From JBPRGG01 sp051418075 (lineage in GTDB: Bacteria; Bacteroidota; Bacteroidia; Cytophagales; Cyclobacteriaceae), in the NCBI GenBank assembly GCA_051418075.1, contig JBPRGG010000026.1, positions 1-64,000 on the forward strand: DNA of 64,000 bases, in the 5' to 3' direction. A program made the translations under genes and the position numbers. The notes under the pieces are model-generated. The model ran no database searches. It worked only from the letters and a program-made list of their open reading frames with translations, and had not been told where the DNA came from. Of the stretch, positions 1 to 8,677 are shown in pieces. The number at the start of each line of letters is the position of its first letter. Position 1 is the stretch's first letter.

Positions 1-1847
1 TAAGGATCATTGACCAGGTAAATGGTACTGTTCCATTCAATCCCCTGCTGATCAGTGGAACCGGTATTACGGAATTTGGTGGTATTAATAATGGAATCGG
101 TATAGCTCACGATGGTTTCGTCCAGCTTGAAATAGAAATAAGTAGCATCGAAACTGATCAGATTATCAAACAAAGTACCCCGGAATCCTATTTCATAATT
201 CATCCCGGTTTCGGATTGCAGATCCGTATTTAAATCACCATCTCCGGTACGCACTTCGGTCACAGATGGAGGGGAAAAGCCTTTGCTAATACTTCCCTGC
301 ACAGCTAACTGGGGAGTAAGCTGTTTTAACAATCCTAATCTGGGAGCCCAAACCGGGTCAAAGGTTTTTACGATCCGGTAAGTGGTATCCAGAATGGCAT
401 CGGTGAGGCGGTAAATATCATATTCCAGGTTATTGTAGCTCAACCCGGCAGTAAGGAAAATGCCTGAAGGCAGATCCAGTTCGGCCTGGGCAAACCACAG
501 GGACTGCCAGGAACGCACTTCATCATCAAAATTGATGGTATCAGCCACACCTTTGACATTGCCAAAATTGCGACCGGTCAGGGTTTTTCGCTGGTATTCT
601 GCTCCGGCTGTAAATTTGGTAGGCACAACCCCCAGATCCACCTGGTAATTGAACCGGGTACGGCCTCCCAATCCCTGACGGGCTTCCCGCTCAAAATCGG
701 TGATAAAAGGCATTTCGAAGAAACTGAAAGTACCGTAAATCGTGGTTTGATTTTCCAGGTTGTCACTGATCTGGTAACGCTGTCCGAGGCTGGTCAGGAA
801 ATATTTATAGTTTACTGAGGCATTCTGGGTAACTGAACCGGGAAAAAATCCGTCCGGACGGGCTTGTTTGGGGTTTTCGTCATATTGCTCCCGGGTAAGT
901 CCACCTGGTACCTGGTAAAAAAGGTCCGAATAAAATACATTCCCGCTGATAGTCCTATTTTCAGATGTATAAAGCTGTCCGTTTAGTTGAATGGTGTTCC
1001 GGTTAAAATTGGTGTGCTCCCGGTAACCATCGGCCTGCTGGTGAGAAAAGTTCAGGTTGTAATTAATGTTTTCATCACCATACTGGTAGGCAGCGGTATA
1101 TTTTTGTAATCCATAGGAACCTACCATGGCTCCGCCTTGCAGAGAAGAGCCGCCAAAATCTGCCTTTTCCGACTGGATATTGATCACCCCTCCGGTACCG
1201 GCTCCATATATGCTGGCCGCTGGCCCTTTCAGCACTTCTACTGTACCCATTTGATTTAAATCGAGCAAATTCAGGGGAGTGATGCCATTGGGATCGGTAA
1301 ACGGCACGTCATTCCAGTAAATCTTGACATTCCGCACATCAAAGGGAGAACGCAGGGAGCTGCCCCGGATCGATATACGATAACTACCTGGTGACCGTTG
1401 TTCCATTCGTACCCCGGGAATGGTATTCAATCCACGCACCAAAGCCGTTTCGTCGTAGCGTTTAATGTCTTTGGGCTCCAGTAAAAACACGGCCCCCGGA
1501 GTTTCCATCAACTTACGATTGTTTTCATAACCCACTACCATGATCTCATCCAGCATTTTCTCCCTGGGTTCCAGATAAACAGCCAGATCCCGGGGCTGAT
1601 CCAGTTCAATCACCTGGTTTTCATAGCCTACAAAAGAAACCTGCAGGGTCAGCGGCAACGATTCATTGATCACCACCTTACCTTCCTGACCGGTAGAATA
1701 GCCTTGTTCCTGGTCTTTTATTTGTACAGTTGCGCCTGGTAAAACCTCACCGGTCTTCCGGTCCATTACTTTTAGTGTAACTTGAGCTGATAAATTGCTG
1801 ATTATTAAGGAAATATTAATCAATGTAAGGAAAATAGTCAATCTCAT
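1..1847 (-). CDS. TonB-dependent outer-membrane receptor (3' end outside window)
   Basis: About 615 N-terminal residues of an outer-membrane TonB-dependent receptor are present; the end of the barrel lies beyond the left edge. It opens with a signal peptide ending near LSAQ. A carboxypeptidase-regulatory-like domain follows (VTLKVMDRKTGEVLPGATVQ), typical of Bacteroidota receptors. The plug domain comes next, with RISIRGSSLRSPFDVRN and VEVLKGPAASIYGAGTGG, and then aromatic-rich beta strands of the barrel. The ATG is the first in frame after the AT-rich gap and gives a clean signal peptide. The plug resembles FecA-like siderophore receptors more than SusC, but the substrate cannot be read from the sequence. 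It is divergent from the ParA-like gene. Confidence 0.93.
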   Translation of the reverse strand, partial: MRLTIFLTLINISLIISNLSAQVTLKVMDRKTGEVLPGATVQIKDQEQGYSTGQEGKVVINESLPLTLQVSFVGYENQVIELDQPRDLAVYLEPREKMLDEIMVVGYENNRKLMETPGAVFLLEPKDIKRYDETALVRGLNTIPGVRMEQRSPGSYRISIRGSSLRSPFDVRNVKIYWNDVPFTDPNGITPLNLLDLNQMGTVEVLKGPAASIYGAGTGGVINIQSEKADFGGSSLQGGAMVGSYGLQKYTAAYQYGDENINYNLNFSHQQADGYREHTNFNRNTIQLNGQLYTSENRTISGNVFYSDLFYQVPGGLTREQYDENPKQARPDGFFPGSVTQNASVNYKYFLTSLGQRYQISDNLENQTTIYGTFSFFEMPFITDFEREARQGLGGRTRFNYQVDLGVVPTKFTAGAEYQRKTLTGRNFGNVKGVADTINFDDEVRSWQSLWFAQAELDLPSGIFLTAGLSYNNLEYDIYRLTDAILDTTYRIVKTFDPVWAPRLGLLKQLTPQLAVQGSISKGFSPPSVTEVRTGDGDLNTDLQSETGMNYEIGFRGTLFDNLISFDATYFYFKLDETIVSYTDSIINTTKFRNTGSTDQQGIEWNSTIYLVNDP

Positions 1848-1951
1848 CTTTCTTTCACTCCCGGTTTTTATATTTTTAAATCGAATTATAAAAAAATAAT
1901 ATAACCAGCTAAATTATAGCTTTTTACTGGTTAATAAAACAATTGGAAAAA

Positions 1952-2581
1952 ATGTCTAAGATCATTTCTTTCATCAGCAGGAAAGGAGGAACAGGTAAAA
2001 CCACCAACGCGGTCAATCTGGCTACAATGCTGTTTAATTTAGGCTACAAGGTCCTCCTGGTAGAAACTGATACCAATTATACCCTCAACACGCTAAGGCA
2101 GATGGAAGTTTTTAAATCCAAAGCTAAAAATGAACGCATCTTTAAAATCGTAGGATCAGAGGACCACAAGATCCTGGACGATCTGAAAATGATCAGGCAG
2201 GATGACCGGCTGGATTTTATTATCATAGACAGCGCCGGGAAAACCACCGATAGCAATATTAAAAAATTGTGCATTGAAAGTGATGTGATTATTGTACCCA
2301 CCAGCCTTACCCAAAATGACCTGCTGGTTACATTCCAGACTATTGAAGATATTAAACCGGCTATAGATCATAACAACCAGCTTAAGATCCTGGTTTTACC
2401 CAACCGGATCCACAGCTCTACCAAAACCAACACAGTGAACCAGGCTTTACAAGAGTTGAATGCTACTATTTTGCAATCATATATTCCTATGAAAAATGCC
2501 TTTGCCGGTTTTTCAACAATTTTACCGGAAAAGGAATATTTAAATATTACTAAGGAAATACTGAGTCAGTTTGAGCAATAA
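1952..2581 (+). CDS. ParA/MinD-type P-loop ATPase
   Basis: A 209-residue ParA-family ATPase. It has a deviant Walker A with the signature lysine, KGGTGKTT at residues 11-18, and a Walker B-like FIIIDSAG. Such ATPases dimerise on ATP, bind DNA nonspecifically and position plasmids, chromosomes or protein cargo. The segment after the second strand reads VETDTNYT instead of the usual D-x-D-PQ, so this is not a canonical chromosomal ParA (Soj). I chose the ATG at 1952 over an in-frame TTG at 1943 because it leaves the standard short N-terminus. A small gene follows after 11 bases and is probably its partner. No ParB-type gene is nearby. Confidence 0.85.
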   Translation: MSKIISFISRKGGTGKTTNAVNLATMLFNLGYKVLLVETDTNYTLNTLRQMEVFKSKAKNERIFKIVGSEDHKILDDLKMIRQDDRLDFIIIDSAGKTTDSNIKKLCIESDVIIVPTSLTQNDLLVTFQTIEDIKPAIDHNNQLKILVLPNRIHSSTKTNTVNQALQELNATILQSYIPMKNAFAGFSTILPEKEYLNITKEILSQFEQ

Positions 2582-2592
2582 AAACTATTTCT

Positions 2593-2979
2593 ATGGCTAA
2601 ACCTACAAAAAAGAATACCCTGAGCGACTTAAGTTCATTTTTAAAGGAAAAATCGGGAGCGCCTGCAGCGGAACAGGATCAGGATTTTTTATCCTCACAG
2701 CCCCATTCCCTGGTAGAAATTCCCTCCATTGAAGAATCATTAAAAGATATTCAGGCCAATCCATCCCAGGCAGATGCCATTATTTCCCAAATCATTTTAG
2801 ATACTGCCAAAGCACATGGACAAGATGCCAGGCAGCTATTATTTAAGGTGATACAGCGGGTGCTTGATGATAAACCCCAACAAAATGCTTCTGATGTGAT
2901 GTTGCAGAACATGGTGCTTTATCTGAGCTATACCGAAGAAATGGCTCAGGGATACCGGCAGATGAAGGAAGGGGATTGA
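2593..2979 (+). CDS. small partner protein of the ParA-like ATPase, unknown family
   Basis: A 128-residue acidic protein with a basic N-terminus (MAKPTKKNTLSDLSSFLKEK), a low-complexity linker, and a predicted helical C-terminal half from about residue 45. No catalytic motif is visible. It begins 11 bases after the ParA-like gene on the same strand, so co-transcription is likely. The layout of basic tail, linker and helical domain is what is seen in adaptor or activator partners of ParA ATPases, where an N-terminal basic peptide stimulates ATP hydrolysis. That role is inferred from context only, and I do not recognise the family. Confidence 0.7.
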   Translation: MAKPTKKNTLSDLSSFLKEKSGAPAAEQDQDFLSSQPHSLVEIPSIEESLKDIQANPSQADAIISQIILDTAKAHGQDARQLLFKVIQRVLDDKPQQNASDVMLQNMVLYLSYTEEMAQGYRQMKEGD

Positions 2980-3521
2980 TGGGTTAGATTTAATTGCAGA
3001 TTAGCAGGATTTGGGTAAATGAAACTGAAGCGGCAAGGTTTTGGCTGAAGGCAAACGACAAAGGTCTGAGGACTGATGACTGTGACTGTAGACTGCCGGG
3101 TCCAATAGCTCCGAATTATGATAAGTAATCAATCAAAAGCAACGCTGGCCCGATCAACCAACTGGCTGACCAAAGCCGAAATAAGTAGTATCTACCGTAA
3201 AATGCAGTCAACTACATTGAATAATCTTTAGGACCTCAAACTACTACTGCTTATAAGTTACCAGCTACCTTAGCTCCGACAGATTTCTCCTGAGGTCGAA
3301 CTGACGAACTTACCAGAGAATTCCGTTTTATGGCGTAAAGTGTTTTCTACTTGCGCTTTTCACTAAAACTACTCAAATCAATGCCCATCCAGCCGGGACA
3401 AAAGATGAGGTCAGGTAGAATGTTCACTAACTAAGCTGCAGACAGCAAAATATAACCCCCATATTCCAAAAATAATCCCACCATTTATCATTAGATTTAC
3501 CCTTAAAAAGCTTCAATCATA
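2980..3521. other. 542-bp intergenic region, no gene recognised
   Basis: No open frame of useful length, tRNA-like cloverleaf or repeat is apparent. The composition is more GC-balanced than most intergenic DNA here, so an eroded gene is possible but cannot be identified. The last 60 bases before the gene at 3522 are AT-rich and may hold its promoter. Confidence 0.5.
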
Positions 3522-5810
3522 ATGTATCAAAATCTCTCCAGCAGCTGCTTCAGCATCATCATATATCTTTTTATATTTTTTAGTACCGGTTTTCTGAAAG
3601 CTGATCCCTTAAATTGTGATTTAAGTCAATATAAAAAGCAGGATGGCTTGCTGGCAGAAGTGGTCAATCAGGTTTTAACCATCACCTGGGCTGGTGACCG
3701 ACAGCACCAATTGAGGATCCAATTCATTATCAATGAAGGAGTACCCACTATCAGGGAACTGGCCATAAAACAGAAGGAGCAAAGCTGGCAAATCGTAGCC
3801 AGCCATATCATTCCGGAATATCGCGTGGTATCTGGTCTGAGGCGGGTAACCCAACAACAAACAGAACCTCTGGAAGCGCTGGGTATTCCTTTGAAAGCTG
3901 AATTACTGGATGAAATAAAATGGGAAGCTTTCTGGGATGCTCCTCTTTATGTAAGTGATGAACCCCCGAAATCCCACAAATCCTCCATTCCGGCAGCTGA
4001 GCCTTTTGCCAATCACCCGGGCATGCCCCGCCAGGCTGGAGAAATTACCCGGGCAAAAGCTGAATTTCAGGCCCAAAGTTGTAAAGTGGTAACCAATGGG
4101 AGCCGGATTGAAATTTCATTTCCAGGAGTCAAAGCCGGGATCTTCCGGGGATATCTCCAATTTGATGTATTCAAGGGTTCAAACCTGGTCAGGCAAATGC
4201 TGGTGGCTAAAACAGATCATCCCTCTGCGGCTTTTAAATATGATGCGGGTCTGTCAGGATTAAACCTGAATACAACTGCCGGAATGGTCTGGCGGGACCT
4301 GGTAAATCAATGGCAGGAATACCAATTTGGCGGACTGATCAACCAGGAGCCGGTGGTGATCAAAAGCAACAACCGATTGATAGCGGCCCAATCAAACAAT
4401 GCGGCCATCGCTGCTTTTCCACCGCCTCACAGCTTTTACTGGGCCAGGGAATCAGAACAAAATCTGGGCTACAACTGGTACCGTAAAGATAACGATGCAT
4501 CATTTTCTTTTGGCATTCGCCAGGCCGAACAGGAGGAAGATCCTGAATTCTATCATAATTTTGCCCTCTACAGCGCCCGTCCCGGCTCCTGGCAACGAAT
4601 GCCGGTATTTTACTACATCAGCCGGACAAACGGAGAGGATGCCATCCGGGAAGCATTAAAATTTACCCACGGTGATCAATTCAAGCCTTTACCCGGGTAC
4701 AAAGTAATGGGACATCACTATCACGTGGGCCTGGTAAAAAGACTGAAAGAAAAGGGAGGATTTAATCATCAGATCAATGATATATCCACTATGAAAGGCA
4801 TAGGAATTGATATTTTCAGTATTATTGATGGGGTGCGGGGTCCGGCCCGACATGACCGGGGCATGCCTTATGTGGAAGCGCTGGCCGAATACTACCAGGC
4901 TGCCCGCAGCCAGTCTGACCGAGATTTCCTGGTGATGCCCAATGATGAAAACAGTACAGGCGGTCGTCCCCCTTTTATGGGTGGTCATTATGACATCCTG
5001 ATTCCGGGTCCGGTGTATTGGAAGCCTTCCCGGGATGAGCAAGAGCCATTGTATCATGAACATCCGGAATATGGCCGAATTTATAATATAGCCGAACCGA
5101 TGGACTTGATGCATATGACAGAACAGGAAAACATGCTTATCTCCATGCCTCATCCTCGCAGTAAGCGTTCTACCGGCTATCCCGATGCCATCAGGGATGA
5201 ACCACAATTTGAGCATGAAAACTATTTTGGTCTGGGCTACCGCTGGGGCATGGGGATAGATGCTTCTGAAATAAGGCTGGGGCAATACCGGTTCCTGACA
5301 TTATGGAATGAAGCTAACAACTGGATGGCTGCCAAAAATCTTCCGCCCAAATATGCCATAGCTATTTCCGAGGCCCGGTCAGATATTGGCCATCGGGGAA
5401 AACCACCCTGGGATGATACTTATGGCATGTCACCGGTGAATTATTTGAAGCTGAAAGAAGTGCCATCAGTGGATGATATGAGCAGTATAATCCATGCCCT
5501 CAGGTCAGGAGAATACTTTATGACTACCGGAGAAGTGCTCATTCCTCAATTTGAAATTCAGGGAGAAAAAAGCCAGAAAACCATCATTGCCCAGGTAGAA
5601 TGGACTTTTCCCCTTGATTTTGTAGAAGTAGTCTGGGGAGATGGAAAGGATACCAACCGTAAAATTATTTCCACTACTGAATTGCTTCCCTTTGGCAGTA
5701 AAAGATTTGAAATTCCCTTCGATGCCACTGGTAAAAAATGGGTGAGATTTGCTGCCTGGGATGTGGCTACCAATGGTGCCCTGGTACAACCAGTAAATTT
5801 GAGGCAGTAA
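3522..5810 (+). CDS. large secreted protein, possible metal-dependent hydrolase, unknown family
   Basis: A 762-residue protein with a signal peptide (hydrophobic residues about 10-26, then KADPLNC). The central part is rich in conserved-looking His and acidic residues: GHHYHVG at about 397-403, MPNDENS at about 472-478, and MPHPRSKRS from about 542. The C-terminus (about 650-760) looks like a beta-sandwich. His-x-His followed by spaced acidic and His residues resembles PHP or CehA/McbA-type metallohydrolases, but I cannot align it to a named family, so the function is open. It stands alone, with gaps of 542 and 277 bases on either side, so it is probably monocistronic. Confidence 0.8.
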   Translation: MYQNLSSSCFSIIIYLFIFFSTGFLKADPLNCDLSQYKKQDGLLAEVVNQVLTITWAGDRQHQLRIQFIINEGVPTIRELAIKQKEQSWQIVASHIIPEYRVVSGLRRVTQQQTEPLEALGIPLKAELLDEIKWEAFWDAPLYVSDEPPKSHKSSIPAAEPFANHPGMPRQAGEITRAKAEFQAQSCKVVTNGSRIEISFPGVKAGIFRGYLQFDVFKGSNLVRQMLVAKTDHPSAAFKYDAGLSGLNLNTTAGMVWRDLVNQWQEYQFGGLINQEPVVIKSNNRLIAAQSNNAAIAAFPPPHSFYWARESEQNLGYNWYRKDNDASFSFGIRQAEQEEDPEFYHNFALYSARPGSWQRMPVFYYISRTNGEDAIREALKFTHGDQFKPLPGYKVMGHHYHVGLVKRLKEKGGFNHQINDISTMKGIGIDIFSIIDGVRGPARHDRGMPYVEALAEYYQAARSQSDRDFLVMPNDENSTGGRPPFMGGHYDILIPGPVYWKPSRDEQEPLYHEHPEYGRIYNIAEPMDLMHMTEQENMLISMPHPRSKRSTGYPDAIRDEPQFEHENYFGLGYRWGMGIDASEIRLGQYRFLTLWNEANNWMAAKNLPPKYAIAISEARSDIGHRGKPPWDDTYGMSPVNYLKLKEVPSVDDMSSIIHALRSGEYFMTTGEVLIPQFEIQGEKSQKTIIAQVEWTFPLDFVEVVWGDGKDTNRKIISTTELLPFGSKRFEIPFDATGKKWVRFAAWDVATNGALVQPVNLRQ

Positions 5811-5910
5811 TAATTCAGTTAGAGGCAAGTGTCCATGATTATCAATCAACTATAACAAATATCTTATCTGGTGAAAATAATTCAACAGACCAAGAAAATC
5901 GGAATTCCTA

Positions 5911-5946
5911 AAAGCAGTCAAATCACATTTTGAACTGCTTCTATTT
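5911..5946 (+). terminator. possible hairpin terminator after the secreted protein gene
   Basis: AAGCAGT at 5912-5918 pairs with ACTGCTT at 5934-5940. Inner CAAA/TTTG pairing past one bulged A lengthens the stem, and a short T-containing tail follows. The T tract is interrupted, so this is a weak call. Confidence 0.35.
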
Positions 5947-6087
5947 TCCGGAATAAAAAAATGAAGCGATTTCTTTTCAACTTTTCAGCCTCTATCTTTT
6001 ATTGAGGGATTGCTTTTAAATATCTGTAAGAGCATATAGCTTTGCTGACAATTTAATAAAAAATAGATCCCTGATGGGGCATCAATT

Positions 6088-7674
6088 ATGACCGACTTAC
6101 TAAGAGAAGGATATAATCAAAGAGATAAAATTATTTTCTTGCTGGTATTTTTGCTAATAGCATGTTCTTTACTAATTAATTTAGGTGGTTATGCCTTTTA
6201 TCATGAAGAACCAAGGCGGGCATTGACTACCCTGGAAATGATTTACAGTGGTAATTTTATCTCACCGACTTATTTAGGAGAATTTTATTATAAAAAGACG
6301 CCCCTGTTTAATTGGCTGCTTTATGCATCATTTGAATTATTTGGTGCTTATTCTGAATTTGCAGCACGGTTTGTATCGGTCATCAGTCACTTATTATTGG
6401 GATTTTTTGTCTATTTATTTGCCAAAAATTATTTCCCCAAAAAACTGGCCCTTTACAGCGCAATTTTCTTCTTAATATCAGTGCAAATCTATTTTCATGC
6501 ATCCACCGTAGCAGAGATTGATCTTTTCTATTCTTTGATCACTTTTACTGGTATGGCTGCTGTCCTTTATTTTTATGAGAAAGAAAAGTATTTATGGCTT
6601 TTTGTGACCACCTATTTTTTAAATGGCATTGGGTTTTTAACCAAGGCGCTACCCAGTATTTTTTTTGTAGGCATCACCCTGGTGGTATTTTTCTTCTACA
6701 AAAAGGACCTTAAACGCCTGTTCAGCTGGCAACATGTTGCCGGTATGCTTACATTTGCAGTTTTAGTTGGTGGGTATTTTTTAATGTACAGTGAATATAA
6801 CAGTGTTGAAGCTTATCTGGCAGGTCTTTGGGGGCAATCAAGTGAAAAAACCGTTCTTGAAAACAGCTGGCAGGAATCAGTCCTATCCTTTTTAACTTTT
6901 CCTTTTCAGTTTTTGAAAGATGCTTTACCGGCCTCATTATTTGTTGTTTTTTGCTTTAGAAAGGACTTTTTAAAAATTATAGATGGCCACCAACTCCTCA
7001 AGTTTTCATTTTATATTTTAATATCCAATATCATAATATATTGGGTAAGCCCGCTTTCAGCTCCCAGATATACATTAATGTTATTACCTTTTCTGATTTA
7101 TATTTGTCTTTATTTTTATTATGACTATATCCGGAAGCAGGCAAAGATCCCCAATTATTTAAGCTTCATTATGCTGCTGTTTATGGGTGCAACTTTTCTG
7201 GCCAGTATAGCAATTAACTTCATAGCTGAACTAAATATTATCAGTAATCTTTGGTTAGTATCTCTGCTGGCTTCATTGGGTTCTTTATTTTTAATCATAA
7301 TATTTTTAAAAAATCCGGAATATAAATTGTTGAGTTTTATTTTAAGCTTTGTCGTGGTACGGTTTGTATTTGATTTTACTGTTCCTGCTCACCGCACAGC
7401 ATATTCCAATACCCAAAAAGATAAAGAAATAGCCTATGAAATAGCTGAGATTGTAAACGATCAGGACTTATTTTTGTATGATTCACTAAAGTTTAGCCAA
7501 ACCACCTATTTTTATCTGGAAAAAGCATTGGGGAAAACTTTAACCTTTAAAAGTGATATCGACAAGCAGGTATTTTATATTGCAACACCCGATCAACTGG
7601 TGCATAAGACTTCTACAGAATATTATGATTTTCTGTTTCGGGGCGGTCAATTCAAACTTATAAAATTTGAATAA
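6088..7674 (+). CDS. GT-C glycosyltransferase, ArnT/PMT (GT39/GT83) type
   Basis: A 528-residue polytopic membrane protein with roughly 12 hydrophobic segments. The first periplasmic loop has the GT-C acidic signature (HEEPRRALTTLEMI), followed by FYYKKTPLFNWL, as in ArnT-type transferases that use polyprenyl-phosphate sugars as donors. The likely role is adding a sugar to a lipid, glycan or protein on the periplasmic side. The acceptor cannot be read from sequence. The downstream YbhN-like gene starts 2 bases after its stop, so the two probably act together in envelope lipid or glycan assembly. Confidence 0.85.
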   Translation: MTDLLREGYNQRDKIIFLLVFLLIACSLLINLGGYAFYHEEPRRALTTLEMIYSGNFISPTYLGEFYYKKTPLFNWLLYASFELFGAYSEFAARFVSVISHLLLGFFVYLFAKNYFPKKLALYSAIFFLISVQIYFHASTVAEIDLFYSLITFTGMAAVLYFYEKEKYLWLFVTTYFLNGIGFLTKALPSIFFVGITLVVFFFYKKDLKRLFSWQHVAGMLTFAVLVGGYFLMYSEYNSVEAYLAGLWGQSSEKTVLENSWQESVLSFLTFPFQFLKDALPASLFVVFCFRKDFLKIIDGHQLLKFSFYILISNIIIYWVSPLSAPRYTLMLLPFLIYICLYFYYDYIRKQAKIPNYLSFIMLLFMGATFLASIAINFIAELNIISNLWLVSLLASLGSLFLIIIFLKNPEYKLLSFILSFVVVRFVFDFTVPAHRTAYSNTQKDKEIAYEIAEIVNDQDLFLYDSLKFSQTTYFYLEKALGKTLTFKSDIDKQVFYIATPDQLVHKTSTEYYDFLFRGGQFKLIKFE

Positions 7675-7676
7675 TC

Positions 7677-8594
7677 TTGAAAAAAGAAATTGTAAAAAGG
7701 TATTTTAAGTTTTTTCTAAAAATTACAATTACCACTGTTGCCTTATGGTTTGTATTTAAAAAAGTTGATTTTCAGGAGTTTTTAAACACCATTTCAGAGG
7801 CCAACATCTTCTGGTTTATATTAGCTGTAGCTGCTTTTAATGGTTCCAAAATAGTTTCGGCCTTTAGAATCAGACACTATTACGAAGCCGTCAAACTATA
7901 TTTGGACAATTGGTTTAATGTAAAGCTTTATTATGTTGGCATGTTTTATAATCTGTTTCTTCCCGGAGCTATAGGGGGAGATGGCTATAAAGTGTATTTA
8001 CTTAAACAAGGCACTACCACCAAAACAAAAGATTTAATAAGCGCTACTTTACTGGATAGATTAAGCGGTTTAATATTATTATTTTTTCTGGGATGCTTCT
8101 TACTAATTTTTAGCAGTTATGAATCACCATTTGATGCTTTTCATGCACTGATAGTTGTTTTAGCCCTTGTTTCCATTCCTGTTAGTTATTATTTGCTAAA
8201 ATGGATATTCCCAGTGTTCATAAGCAAATTCTGGATAACCTTTTATTTGTCCTTTTGGGTTCAGATCGGTCAGGTAATATGTGCCTTTTTCATTTTGAAA
8301 GCTTTACAGGTAGAAGTACATTATTTTGACTACCTCACCTTATTTATGGCCTCTTCCATTGTGGCCGTGCTACCTTTTACAGTGGGTGGTGTGGGGGCCA
8401 GGGAACTGGTTTTCATTTATGGATATCAATATTTAAATATAGAAAAACCGACTGCAATAGCATTTACCATACTGTTTTTTGCATCTACTGCCATCACAGC
8501 GCTCATAGGGTTGGTTTTAAGTTATAAATTAAACTTTAAGACCAATCCATTTTCAGTAGAAAATGAAAAAGAACCTACAACTCACAATCAATGA
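7677..8594 (+). CDS. YbhN/AglD-family membrane protein (flippase-like, UPF0104)
   Basis: A 305-residue membrane protein with about eight transmembrane segments. It carries family features seen in LPG-synthase TM regions and AglD/YbhN proteins: FYNLFLPGAIGGDGYKVY near residue 90, LLDRLSGL near 125, and FTVGGVGARE near 235. Members are proposed lipid or polyprenol-linked substrate transporters. The start is TTG, 2 bases after the glycosyltransferase stop, and no ATG fits the N-terminus, so translation is probably coupled. The C-terminal 20 residues are hydrophilic. Confidence 0.85.
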   Translation: MKKEIVKRYFKFFLKITITTVALWFVFKKVDFQEFLNTISEANIFWFILAVAAFNGSKIVSAFRIRHYYEAVKLYLDNWFNVKLYYVGMFYNLFLPGAIGGDGYKVYLLKQGTTTKTKDLISATLLDRLSGLILLFFLGCFLLIFSSYESPFDAFHALIVVLALVSIPVSYYLLKWIFPVFISKFWITFYLSFWVQIGQVICAFFILKALQVEVHYFDYLTLFMASSIVAVLPFTVGGVGARELVFIYGYQYLNIEKPTAIAFTILFFASTAITALIGLVLSYKLNFKTNPFSVENEKEPTTHNQ

Positions 8595-8677
8595 ATGATT
8601 GGTTGGGTGTAAATCTATATTTTTTTCATTTAATTATCAAAGAACTGGCCGAACTAGGGCGATTCACCTGAATCAGC

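Noticed and set aside
2980..3521. Possible tRNA or small RNA in the gap after the ParA-like pair
   Set aside because: No T-arm consensus (GGTTCRAATCC-like) or cloverleaf pairing is found, and there is no terminator-like hairpin.
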